Made by a program: the position numbers and the translations under genes | Notes under the pieces: model-generated | Databases searched by the model: none | Told to the model about the DNA's origin: nothing | Seen by the model: the letters and a program-made list of their open reading frames with translations, nothing else | Shown here: piece after piece, positions 9,787 through 18,229 of the stretch | Layout: each line of letters opens with the position of its first letter | How positions within the stretch are numbered: the stretch's first letter is position 1 | Assembly (NCBI RefSeq): GCF_003925875.1 | Contig: NZ_AP019309.1 | Location: 744,001-808,000 of the forward strand | Reading direction: 5' to 3' | From: Intestinibaculum porci | Lineage (GTDB): Bacteria > Bacillota_I > Bacilli_A > Erysipelotrichales > Coprobacillaceae | Length of the DNA stretch: 64,000 nt

Positions 9787-9803
9787 TTTCTTTGCTTCCT
9801 TTC

Positions 9804-9847
9804 ATATATAATGGCTATATAGGCGTTATATAAGACTTATATAAGGT
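9804..9847. repeat. Four tandem 11-bp operator-like iterons upstream of the RHH gene
   Basis: ATATATAATGG, CTATATAGGCG, TTATATAAGAC and TTATATAAGGT follow each other with no gap: one helical turn each, sharing the TATATA core. They fill the space between the RHH start and the ISL3 transposase stop. Confidence 0.7.
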
Positions 9848-9848
9848 T

Positions 9849-10868
9849 TTATCGCTTGCTTCTGGAACCTTTGTCGTTAATTCTGTCTCTGCTGATTGGC
9901 TGCGGCTCCAAGAAGAAAGATGTATCCATGCCAAGACAGTAAAGAACTCTGTTGCGGAATCTTGACCAGTTGGAATAACCATTAGCGCAGCACTTTATCG
10001 ATTGTATAATGCGGTTACGATTCTCTATTACGCTCGAGTTCATGCGTCTGGTTTTCTTCTGACGGTTCTTAGCGATAAAATTCTTAATCAGTTCGGTCTC
10101 AGCGTTATTGAGATCGTCATCAATGATAAATTCTTCGCCGATCTGAACAGGCTCAAAGTAGTTGAGAATTTCCTGCTTCCAGTTGGCAAGTGTATTAGCG
10201 AAATCATTCATTTCCTTCACCTGTGAGGCGTGGAAATTGGTAATAAGCTCCTTGAGAGCCTTGGCGGCTGTCTTCAGGTCATTTTTTCTAAAAAAAGCAT
10301 ATAGGCATTCCTGCAGCGCGACAGCTTCTCTTAACTCATCATCTATATCGAGAATCATATAGTAGATTTCATAGTAATTAAGGTAACGTTTAAATACTTT
10401 GTTGTATTTCTTTTCGTTATTGGGATCAAAACATTTGTCATCAGGACGTTTGTAGAACATCCATTTGAATTTTTTCAGAAGATAGTAGTTAATGATCTTC
10501 TGTTCATATTCTTCCTGTTCCTGAGGCGACATCGCTTTGATTTCCTCAGGCTTCTTTTTCTTGACGTAATTGTCTTTCATAACACGGATACGTACATCCT
10601 GCAGCTTTCTAGAAAGTTCAGCCTTAAGATGAAATGTATCAACTACGTGCTTGCTGTTGGGGAAGAACTGCTTTGATACAGAACGGTAGGTTTCCCACAT
10701 GTCCGAGCTGGTCATGCGCACCTGATCTCTTTCATCCTTAGGAATCTTAGAAAAGTAGTTCTGAAGATCATCCTTTTTTCTTGTAGGAAGGATATCAATG
10801 ATTGCTAGTGTCTCAAAATCCATAAGGACATATACATAATCCCCTTGAGAAGAGTGAAAACTATAGGT
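9849..10868 (-). pseudogene. ISL3-family transposase, C-terminal part (split gene)
   Basis: About 339 codons in frame, running from the 6-bp core at 10869-10874 through DETYSFHSSQ, LMDFETLAIIDILPTRKKDD and SSDMWETYRSVSKQFFPNSKHVVDTFH to the stop. This is the catalytic DDE region of ISL3 transposases with the all-alpha insertion. The matching N-terminal 186 codons lie at 15011-15568, and the RIT-like element separates them. Joining at the core gives one protein of about 525 aa. As it stands this half has no start of its own except an internal ATG at 10823. Confidence 0.85.
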
Positions 10869-10955
10869 CTCATCTTATGGAGAAAAAGTATTATGGGAAG
10901 TCGTTTTTAATTATGACCAAGTGCTAGTCTTTTTTCATTCCGGACTTCCCATAAT
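10869..10955 (+). repeat. Left 87-bp terminal inverted repeat of the RIT-like element
   Basis: It matches the reverse complement of 14904-14990 with one mismatch. It contains the core CTCATC and two oppositely oriented TTATGGGAAGTC motifs (10890-10901 and 10943-10954), good candidates for recombinase binding sites. Confidence 0.85.
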
Positions 10956-10964
10956 TATTTAAGC

Positions 10965-11990
10965 TTATCGAATCATTTTATTAAGCCATTCTTCCAAGTT
11001 GTCTTTTTCGTCTTCATTGAATTCCTCTTCTTCAATAAGATTTTGTGCAGCTTCTTCAAGGTGCTTTCTTTTGATTTCTGGATTTGTTTTAGAATAGATC
11101 TCAGTTGTAGTAACTGATGCATGACCAAGAAGATCTCTTATATAAATTAAGTTGACGCCATTTTCAAGTAGATGTGTTGCTTTAGAATGGCGAAGTGAAT
11201 GTGGTGAAATCCTTTCAGGGAAAAGGCTCGGATTCATTTGCTTAGCTCTCTGAAAGCATTTATTGACAATATAAGCGACACCTTTGCGTGAAAGCTGTTC
11301 TCCATGTATATTCATAAATAAAAAATCTTCTGCATCAATTCCATATAGATCAGTATATCTTTTAATAATCCTGACTACGCTTGCATCGATGGGAACTATT
11401 CTTGATTTATTTCCCTTGCCGTGTAATATTAATGTATGTGGTGCTTTAAGCTTGATTTCACTTCTTCTGATGGCAGTCAGTTCTGAAACTCTTGCACCAC
11501 TTTCGTATAAAAGAAGAATAATGCATAGGTCCCTTAAATCACCGGGATCATTTTGATCAAATGTAGAGAATAAGAATTCAGTTGCTTCAACTGTTAAATA
11601 GTTCATTGGCTTGCTTTCAAATTTCTTCATTTTGATTTTTGAGACTGTACTGCATGTATTAACATATTCAGGCGCTTCATAGCTTACGTAAGCCATAAAT
11701 GATTTGATAGCTGCCAGCCTGTTGTTTCTGGTGTTCGCTGAAACACCTTTTTCATTTTCAAGATAATCAAGGAAACTGATGATACTGGCATATCCGAGCA
11801 TTTCTATCGTTATTTTAGAAGGATTTATATTTTCTTTTTCCTTCATGTAATCAAACAATTCCTTAAAAGCATAACTATAGTTAGTGACCGTATTACTGCT
11901 GAAGCCCCTCTGCTTAGGCAGATAAACCATCAGAAACTTGCTTAACAGTTTTGGAAAGTCATTCTTAAATGTCTTTTTCTTCATTGTCAT
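10965..11990 (-). CDS. Tyrosine recombinase C of the trio
   Basis: 341 aa. An N-terminal SAM-like core-binding domain (to ~120) is followed by a phage-integrase catalytic domain: Arg in ESGARVSELT, then HSLRHSKATHLL, LLGHASVTTTEIYSK with the nucleophile Tyr. All catalytic positions look intact. It overlaps recombinase B by 26 bp, so the two are probably translationally coupled. The acidic C-terminal tail (EEEEFNEDEKDNLEEW) is unusual. It ends just inside the left inverted repeat. In RIT elements all three recombinases are thought to act together in transposition. Confidence 0.9.
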   Translation of the reverse strand: MTMKKKTFKNDFPKLLSKFLMVYLPKQRGFSSNTVTNYSYAFKELFDYMKEKENINPSKITIEMLGYASIISFLDYLENEKGVSANTRNNRLAAIKSFMAYVSYEAPEYVNTCSTVSKIKMKKFESKPMNYLTVEATEFLFSTFDQNDPGDLRDLCIILLLYESGARVSELTAIRRSEIKLKAPHTLILHGKGNKSRIVPIDASVVRIIKRYTDLYGIDAEDFLFMNIHGEQLSRKGVAYIVNKCFQRAKQMNPSLFPERISPHSLRHSKATHLLENGVNLIYIRDLLGHASVTTTEIYSKTNPEIKRKHLEEAAQNLIEEEEFNEDEKDNLEEWLNKMIR

Positions 11991-12954
11991 TTCCTAACCC
12001 CTTTTCATAAATATAGTGACCGGCATTAACGATTTCATCATAATGCTCTTTGGTTAACCTTAAATATTTCTCAGTGCTTTCAATTCCCTTATGTCCAAGC
12101 ATGGTGCTAAGATAAGGAAGCGCACAGTAGGGATCCCAGCCAAGCTCAATCATATGGCTAAGCATAGCGCATGCAGAACTATGACGAATGTCATGAATAC
12201 GTATTTTGTACTTTCCATTCCATATATTTATGCCTGCCTTTGGCAGTATGGTTCTTTGAAATAGTATGCAAACTTGCTGTGATCTTTTCCTTTTCCCTGT
12301 TTTTCCTGCTCTTGGAGCTGGAAAGAAATAATCATCTGGATCGCCATCTATATTTCCACCTTTAAGAAGCCATTTTCTAAGTGATTCATTAAAAGGAATT
12401 AGTCGAGTAACGTTGTTCTTAGCATTATTTACTTTGATAACGTTACTTGTAAAATCTACATCCTTCACCTTAAGATCAAGCGTTTCTCCAACCCTCATCG
12501 CTGTAGCATACAGGAGTCTGAGCTCTGTTTGATAGAAATGATACATCATATTTTCTGAAGCGAGGATATCGATAGCCTTGAAAATACTTTGCATTTCCTG
12601 TTTTGAGAATATATATGGAACGAAATCTGTAGTATTTTTAATATGCTTTTCAGGATAGACATAAACATTTTCATATCCCATATTCTTCATATATAGACCG
12701 ACCTGTCGTATACGTGATTCACAGTTATGGATAGTGGACGGGGCCTTGCCTTCGTTTTGATGAATATATCCCTTAGCCATTTCACGTGTGAGTATGGGCG
12801 CATTAAGATCGTATGTTTCAAGATAATTATTCAGTTTTAATAGTCCTGCAATAATGGTGTAATCGAACGCAAATCCGAGTGACCTTTTATATTCTACATA
12901 GCCAACAAATACCTCTCGGAAAACGCCATGAAAGTTTTCAATCGTGATACTCAT
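11965..12954 (-). CDS. Tyrosine recombinase B of the trio
   Basis: 329 aa from the ATG at 12954, chosen because GGAGGT lies 5 nt before it; an earlier in-frame ATG at 12996 lacks this. Catalytic signature: TAMRVGETLDLK (Arg), IHDIRHSSACAML and MLGHKGIESTEKYLRL (Tyr). The 5' end overlaps recombinase A by 17 bp. It presumably forms a complex with A and C on the 87-bp ends. Confidence 0.9.
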   Translation of the reverse strand: MSITIENFHGVFREVFVGYVEYKRSLGFAFDYTIIAGLLKLNNYLETYDLNAPILTREMAKGYIHQNEGKAPSTIHNCESRIRQVGLYMKNMGYENVYVYPEKHIKNTTDFVPYIFSKQEMQSIFKAIDILASENMMYHFYQTELRLLYATAMRVGETLDLKVKDVDFTSNVIKVNNAKNNVTRLIPFNESLRKWLLKGGNIDGDPDDYFFPAPRAGKTGKRKRSQQVCILFQRTILPKAGINIWNGKYKIRIHDIRHSSACAMLSHMIELGWDPYCALPYLSTMLGHKGIESTEKYLRLTKEHYDEIVNAGHYIYEKGLGNDNEEKDI

Positions 12955-13852
12955 TGGGAACCTCCAGGCAGAGACAGCGCAGTGTTTCCACATCAATAGA
13001 AAGATATCTGCTTGTTGTATTAAGATTTTTATGGCCTAGAATACCTGTGATAACAGGCATTGGTGTGTTTTTATTTAGTAAATTGGTTGCAAGTGAATGG
13101 CGCAGGGCATGCGCTCCATTCTTTCTCTCGCCAATCTCCACATCAGATTTTTTAAAGTAATACTTAACAAGGGCTGTAAGTTCTGAACGGCAATATGTGG
13201 TCCCGGTGTCTGGGTTAATAAATACATACTCATTATAATCTTTCAGGCTCTTTGGTCTTATATCTCTTAGGTATGCAATTAGCAGATATCGAACTTCTTT
13301 TGATATGGGAACGCTGACTCTGCAGGCTGTCTTTATCTGTGGCTTTTCAATAAGATTCTTATCCCATTTAATGTCACTTAGCTTCAGCTGAAGAATATCG
13401 CTAGCTCTTAGACCTGTCTGAGCAGCCAGCATAATCATAGTTTTTGTCCGTAAGTAGTTTTGACTATTCGGTTTGATTTCACTCAACATCATTTTGATTT
13501 CTTTTTCTGTATAATAGGAAGGGAGCGTCGATCGCCTATTCGTAAAGATAACTGGAAAAAGTCTACGTCCATCAACAGTTGCTAGATCATTTTTATGGAG
13601 AATATCGAAGAAATTTCTCAATGTAAAAGCAACCATACTTTTCGTTTGTGATCTGTAAGGAAGCTGATTAATAAATTTGAATACAATAGAAAGGTCAAAA
13701 TCATGAAAATCATTTACATCATTATCAAATACATAGCTTAGAAAGGGTTGTACGTGATTACACTTATGTTTAATCGTAGCTTCTACCAAATCAGGCTTCT
13801 GATTATCTCTAAATATCTTCAGATAATAATTCACAAATTCACTTTTATCCAT
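12938..13852 (-). CDS. Tyrosine recombinase A of the trio
   Basis: 304 aa, first of the three. Catalytic residues: AAQTGLRASDIL (Arg), AHALRHSLATNLL and ILGHKNLNTTSRYLSI (Tyr). GGGAGGT precedes the ATG by 9 nt. It overlaps a 30-codon ORF upstream by 8 bp. The three genes differ strongly from each other, as expected for a stable trio rather than a recent duplication. Confidence 0.9.
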   Translation of the reverse strand: MDKSEFVNYYLKIFRDNQKPDLVEATIKHKCNHVQPFLSYVFDNDVNDFHDFDLSIVFKFINQLPYRSQTKSMVAFTLRNFFDILHKNDLATVDGRRLFPVIFTNRRSTLPSYYTEKEIKMMLSEIKPNSQNYLRTKTMIMLAAQTGLRASDILQLKLSDIKWDKNLIEKPQIKTACRVSVPISKEVRYLLIAYLRDIRPKSLKDYNEYVFINPDTGTTYCRSELTALVKYYFKKSDVEIGERKNGAHALRHSLATNLLNKNTPMPVITGILGHKNLNTTSRYLSIDVETLRCLCLEVPNEYHD

Positions 13853-13937
13853 TACTCATTACCTCCCACAAAAGGACATACTGCATCTTAATCTGTACTT
13901 TCAATTTAGCTGATGCAGTCATACTAATACTCGTCAT
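13845..13937 (-). CDS. 30-residue ORF leading into the recombinase operon
   Basis: It starts with a strong AGGAGG site 8 nt before the ATG (MTSISMTASAKLKVQIKMQY...) and ends 8 bp inside recombinase A. The better ribosome site belongs to this ORF, so it may couple translation or act as a leader peptide. A TATAAT-like -10 lies ~30 bp upstream (near 13975). No homology claimed. Confidence 0.5.
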   Translation of the reverse strand: MTSISMTASAKLKVQIKMQYVLLWEVMSNG

Positions 13938-14071
13938 TTTATATACCTCCTCTCGCTTTAAATGACAAAATCATTATATAACAGACATAATCATGAATCG
14001 TGTCCTGTCTTATTTATAAAGCAAAATATGAAGCTATAATCGAATATATTTGAAATGTATCCAAATAATAT

Positions 14072-14704
14072 TCATGTCACATATTCGTAGTGAATCATAT
14101 GTTTTAAAGAAAATATTCGCTCTTTCAGGATATTGTAAATAATGTTTATTGAATTGTTTGGATTACTAAAAAATGCACGAATAAAGTAGCTGAAGACAGA
14201 TTCACCTAAATACTTTTTATAAAGTATCAGGTAACGTAAATAGTCTTTCTTCCATCTATACATGGTCGAACGTGGAATATTAAACTTAGTAGATATACTA
14301 CAGGCTGTCTTATCATTCTTATGATTATCCCAGTATATCAAAACAGATAAAATGAACTGAATGGAATACTGGTGTTTAAACATGATAAAAAAGGCAGGAA
14401 GAAGCGAATGATAGCTGTTTGTATTCACGCTGTACATGAGCGGTATTTCAATTGTACTTATATTCATTTGCCCGTTATAAAATGTGATAAGATATCTAAA
14501 ATATTTTCTTTTTGTAAGTTTACATGGTATCTTTTTTGGCTTCTTTCTGCTCTTGTAAGAATGATGATCATAACAGCAGGACTGAGAGGATAATTCATTT
14601 ATAAAACTGCAGAAATCTTCAAAATCGATATCAAAGATCGATCTTCCTTCATAAAGTCTTTTTCTCAAAAAGGTGTTGAAAAAAGCAAACACTGATAGTA
14701 ACAT
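14072..14704 (-). CDS. RIT-associated accessory protein with a helix-turn-helix (DUF6431-like?)
   Basis: 210 aa. The middle has basic and cysteine-containing stretches (SCCYDHHSYKSRKKPKK) and SLLPAFFIMF; the C-terminal half has a clear HTH (ACSISTKFNIPRSTMYRWKKDY). The pattern C..H.Y..R followed by a LLPAF/VLPSF block is shared loosely with the 200-aa proteins at 15652 and 18260. I think both belong to the DUF6431 group found beside recombinases, but this is a pattern judgement. The N-terminus (MLLSVFAFFNTF) is atypical and may be truncated. Confidence 0.5.
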   Translation of the reverse strand: MLLSVFAFFNTFLRKRLYEGRSIFDIDFEDFCSFINELSSQSCCYDHHSYKSRKKPKKIPCKLTKRKYFRYLITFYNGQMNISTIEIPLMYSVNTNSYHSLLPAFFIMFKHQYSIQFILSVLIYWDNHKNDKTACSISTKFNIPRSTMYRWKKDYLRYLILYKKYLGESVFSYFIRAFFSNPNNSINIIYNILKERIFSLKHMIHYEYVT

Positions 14705-14903
14705 GGTGCACGTGGGGAATCTTCAAAGTAAGCGACCAAACTTATAGCTTTGAAGATCCTTTCCTTTCTGTATCTTTGCATGAGATAATTTTATCATAAT
14801 TACATCAGTCACGAAATATAAGTTATCTGAATGGTCACTTTTTGCCTCAGATAACTTTTTAATTTGAGTATACAGTACATAAATGTGATTCCAAAGATAA
14901 AAT

Positions 14904-14990
14904 ATTATGGGAAGTCCGGAATGAAAAAAGACCAGCACTTGGTCATAATTAAAAACGACTTCCCATAATACTTTTTCTCCATAAGATGAG
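14904..14990 (-). repeat. Right 87-bp terminal inverted repeat of the RIT-like element
   Basis: Reverse complement of 10869-10955 with one mismatch. Outside it lie 20 further bp with another TTATGGGAAG (14991-15000) before the outer CTCATC core, so the right end is longer than the left and the ends are not symmetrical. Confidence 0.85.
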
Positions 14991-15010
14991 TTATGGGAAG
15001 CTAGACATAA

Positions 15011-15568
15011 CTCATCCATTACCAAATATTTAGTAAGTTTTTTTCTGGGAATGTTGACATGCGCATCAAAGATTCTCTGAACGGTGGTGGGGCTTAGAAA
15101 ATATCTGTTGGCGACCGATGTGAACGTTTCGTTGGGATCACGCAAGTCCTTCAAAACCAGAAACACGGTCGTGACAGAGACTTTTTCACCAGGAAAGGTG
15201 AAGGGGTTTTCCTCATTGAACGTCTTACCGCAGTTCTTGCATTCGAATCTTCGCTGTTTGTAATCAATTATGCATGGCGCATGAGCGAGGACGGAATGGC
15301 GGACCTTCTTGATTTTGTATCCCTTAACCTTGATCTCTTCGGATCGGCACATAGGACAGCTGCAGTCGCCTCTGTTGAGCGTTATCTGAACATGAAGCTC
15401 ATCTTTTTCACTGGATATTTTAAACTCTTCAACCTGGGATTCCTTGATGTTGAAAAGCTTTAGCACATCATCATTGAATGAAAAAGCTTTAACGGTGCTA
15501 TCGGAAACAGCATCAGAGCTGCTCCCGGCGTTCTTGTTACTGATTATTAAGTTTTTATCTTTAGGCAT
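15011..15568 (-). pseudogene. ISL3-family transposase, N-terminal part (split gene)
   Basis: 186 codons of transposase, from MPKDKNLIISNKNAG to KYLVMDE, where the RIT-like element begins; the frame then reads 95 more codons into the element (stop at 14723). A zinc-binding domain is visible (CSCPMCRSE and RRFECKNCGKTF), then an HTH (TSVANRYFLSPTTVQRIF). The break falls on the MDE codons, at the first catalytic Asp. An AAAGGAG site lies 13 nt before the start. Its rest is at 9849-10868. Confidence 0.85.
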
Positions 15569-15621
15569 TGTAAATTATGCACTCCTTTCATCAATGCAGC
15601 TTCATTATAGGAAAGAACGAA

Positions 15622-16201
15622 GGGCACAAAATACATAGCTCGTGTGGAAAGTTATATCAAAAAAATCAGTCTCTTAATGGAAAGGCTTACATTTAAAGGC
15701 ACTCGACTGAAAATCCTAAAGAGATCTTTTACTGAGCTGATGATGCGGCCCTTGAGCTTTGCTTTGATGTAGCTGAAAAAGGATGAACTGCAGGGCGGCA
15801 CATAGTTGATGATTCTGCTCGCCAGAGACTCATTAGCCGTATTGTCAGACTGATCACTGACTTCATCATTATTGAGGATATTAAGTTCTATGCAGACATG
15901 AATGACATCCTGGACACAGTTCTGCATGTAAGGTAATAGAAAGCTTGGAAGGACAACGTGCGTCTCATGATCATCAGGATTATCTCTGTTGATTTTCTTG
16001 ACGCGTAAAAGTTTTAGGGTGTATTTAGCACCATTAATAATAACACTGCGATGGACATAGCCATGAACGTAGCACTTGTAATTGCGCCACTTGCTTCTGA
16101 GCTGATCAAGGATCTGCTCTGTGTCATAGTATTTATTAAAGTCATTTAGGAAAGTTTCTTCATCAATCGTATTGATTTCTTGCTTGTAATGCGATATTAT
16201 C
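15622..16201. repeat. 580-bp direct repeat, copy 1
   Basis: Identical in my reading to 18230-18809. It holds nearly all of a DUF6431-like gene. The IS1634-type element lies exactly between the two copies. Confidence 0.9.
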
Positions 16202-16257
16202 CCATATTTTACAGTTAATAAGCTAATAAAGGCAAAATGTATTGATGTATTCAACAT
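15652..16257 (-). pseudogene. DUF6431-like protein, copy 1, with 5' end replaced by IS sequence
   Basis: From GIISHYKQEINTIDEETF onward it equals the copy at 18260. The first ~18 residues (MLNTSIHFAFISLLTVKYG) are encoded by the end of the neighbouring IS, so the native start was lost. Core features: YKCYVHGYVHRSVIINGAKY, then THVVLPSFLLPYMQNCVQDV, a putative Zn or nucleic-acid-binding block. Such proteins often accompany ISL3-like or recombinase-bearing elements; their role is unknown to me. Confidence 0.6.
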
Positions 16258-18229
16258 ATTTTGCCTTCCTTTTATTTAAATCAGTTTCGTACTTTTTTTA
16301 GAATTAACGACTCTTTGAAATTTTTTTAAATATTTTTGAGTAATTATTTTTCGTGAGGGCTGAAAGCCAAAAACTTCAGCCAGGTCATCCACAATTTCTG
16401 TCCTTTTAAAGGACGGAATATAGTTTGTTCCATTTATATAGGTTAGGTTAAGATCACGGAGTGTATCAAATAATTCTGCACATGTATATTTCTCATTCAT
16501 ATACTTTTTCTCAAGCAGGCGATAAACCAGCAGGGCAATAAAGCATATTAGGAGATGACCGTTGATTGAATGTTCTTTTGTGACATACATAGGTCTTGTT
16601 TTTAGTTCGCTTTTCATTATTTCAAAGTTTTCTTCAATCTCCCAGCGCTGCTTGTTTGCGCTAATAATCAATGAAAGATCATCGTCTTCAAGATCAGTGG
16701 TAACGGCATAGAAGCCATCATACTTTTCTTCCTCAGCGATTTTTTCCTCATCAATCATATAAACCGTTTCATTAGCCACCTCGCCATTCTTGGTGACTGA
16801 TGCTTTAGAAATATAGTAGCGGGGATCTCGCTGGTTTGTTTTTGTGAGCTTTCCTGGGTTATTAAGGAGCTTTCTGGCTCTTTCCAGTTTCTTTTCTCTG
16901 ATGTGTTTCTGATAGCTGGCAAATTTTCTTGAATAAGTAACTATGTAGTTTTCTTCAAGGGTGTACTTGCCGCCCGATGACTCGGATTTCTTAGTTCTTT
17001 TTTCCCATCGGTTCTTGTAGAAAACAAGATCCTTTATTTTTCTTTTTACACCCTCAATTTCAATGGTTTCCTTATCAGCCAGGTCATTAAGATTAAAAGT
17101 TCCGGCATACCCCTCAAGCTTCCATCCTTCTGGAGATATTGCCCATTCCTTCATGACTTTTGACATTTTCTTGATTGGCTGGGTGACAATATAGGCACCG
17201 TTTTTCTTCATGTCATTATATACCTTGTTTTCCCAGCCGTTGAGACCTGCATCAGCACAGACAACAAACTTTGAAACTGCAAAGTCCCTTTCAACAATAG
17301 CCTCTAACTCTCTCATGGATTTTTGCTCATTCATATTGCCCTGAAAGACATAATCAGCTAAAGGGAGACCATCAGCATCCATAAACAGACCATACTGAAC
17401 AATAGGATTAGGTCTGTTTTCCTTGCTTTTTCCGTATTTTCTGTAGTCATCCTCTTCTTCAATCTCAAAATAGAAATTTGTGCAGTCATAGTAGAGAACC
17501 GCTGTGTTCTTCTTGAAAAGCTGTGAACTGTTTTTGTAAAGCATTTTTTCAATGAAGTATCTTTGCTCAGAGAGAACCTTGAGGGAACGGTAAACATCCG
17601 CCAGTTCATAATCAGACAAATCAAAAAACTTACTGCATGACTTATACGTAGACAGCTTTGATGAGGGATAAATAACCCTGGCAGAAACAAGATCATTAAT
17701 AATGCTCGCTAAATTATACTGAAACTTGTACTGGTCTGATATCTCATTGCAGATATCCTTAATGCCCAAAGAACACAGTATGTTTCTGATGTACATATAG
17801 CCGATATTAAAGAGATTTTCCTTGTCTTTTTCTATTAGGTCATCCTGACTAAGAATCAGCTTAACATCTGCCTTGTCCTCACTGTCTTTTTGTCTGAGTT
17901 CATCAAGATAAAGCTTAAGCTGCTTCATGACCTCATCACGGGAATCGGTATGATACTTGTCCATGAGAGTCCTAATATTGCCCAGTTTTTCAACAACGAA
18001 GGTTGATTTTTTTCTAGTGTTAGGATCATAGAAGTCGTCGATAATATAGAATGATTCAGAGTTTTTAGATTTGGTTGATTTTAAACGTTTAGCCATATGG
18101 AAGCCCTCCCATATCATTATAACATACATTACGGAATATTACGAGTCTAAAATTAACAAAAGTTGACAAAAAAACGCTTTTTTCAAGCGCATAATTTGAG
18201 ATATTAGGTTGTCTAACTGTAAAATCCCC
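16202..18229 (-). mobile_element. IS1634-type insertion sequence
   Basis: 2028 bp between the two 580-bp repeats, with one transposase gene. Near its ends ATTTTACAGTTA (16206-16217) faces TAACTGTAAAAT (18214-18225): a perfect 12-bp inverted repeat. The exact ends and target duplication cannot be fixed because the repeats abut the element. Confidence 0.75.
16276..18096 (-). CDS. IS1634-family transposase (IS4 group, DDE)
   Basis: 606 aa from the ATG at 18096; GGGAGG lies 8 nt before it, which favours it over the ATG at 18129. The catalytic DDE residues are visible in LYYDCTNFYFE, VVCADAGLNGW and KQRWEIEENFEIMKSEL, the last being the YREK-like region. Length and order agree with IS1634/IS1549 transposases. 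No stop or frameshift, so the IS is probably active. Confidence 0.9.
   Translation of the reverse strand: MAKRLKSTKSKNSESFYIIDDFYDPNTRKKSTFVVEKLGNIRTLMDKYHTDSRDEVMKQLKLYLDELRQKDSEDKADVKLILSQDDLIEKDKENLFNIGYMYIRNILCSLGIKDICNEISDQYKFQYNLASIINDLVSARVIYPSSKLSTYKSCSKFFDLSDYELADVYRSLKVLSEQRYFIEKMLYKNSSQLFKKNTAVLYYDCTNFYFEIEEEDDYRKYGKSKENRPNPIVQYGLFMDADGLPLADYVFQGNMNEQKSMRELEAIVERDFAVSKFVVCADAGLNGWENKVYNDMKKNGAYIVTQPIKKMSKVMKEWAISPEGWKLEGYAGTFNLNDLADKETIEIEGVKRKIKDLVFYKNRWEKRTKKSESSGGKYTLEENYIVTYSRKFASYQKHIREKKLERARKLLNNPGKLTKTNQRDPRYYISKASVTKNGEVANETVYMIDEEKIAEEEKYDGFYAVTTDLEDDDLSLIISANKQRWEIEENFEIMKSELKTRPMYVTKEHSINGHLLICFIALLVYRLLEKKYMNEKYTCAELFDTLRDLNLTYINGTNYIPSFKRTEIVDDLAEVFGFQPSRKIITQKYLKKFQRVVNSKKSTKLI

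Larger units (their letters stand above)
10869..15016 (-). mobile_element. RIT-type element: three tyrosine recombinases inserted in an ISL3 transposase gene
   Basis: About 4.14 kb bounded by two copies of CTCATC (10869-10874 and 15011-15016; GATGAG on the coding strand). Inside are 87-bp near-identical inverted repeats, three overlapping tyrosine recombinase genes, a 30-codon ORF before the first of them, and an accessory gene. Three recombinases in tandem on one strand is the hallmark of recombinase-in-trio elements; Tn554 also has a 6-bp core but a different gene set. Removing one core plus the element rebuilds the transposase frame exactly, so this is a precise, recent insertion. Confidence 0.85.

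Noticed and set aside
10869-15016. Calling the trio element a Tn554-family transposon
   Set aside because: The 6-bp core is Tn554-like, but Tn554 has TnpA, a much larger TnpB and a small TnpC. Here all three are ~300-340 aa tyrosine recombinases with full catalytic sets, and long inverted repeats are present, which fits RIT better.
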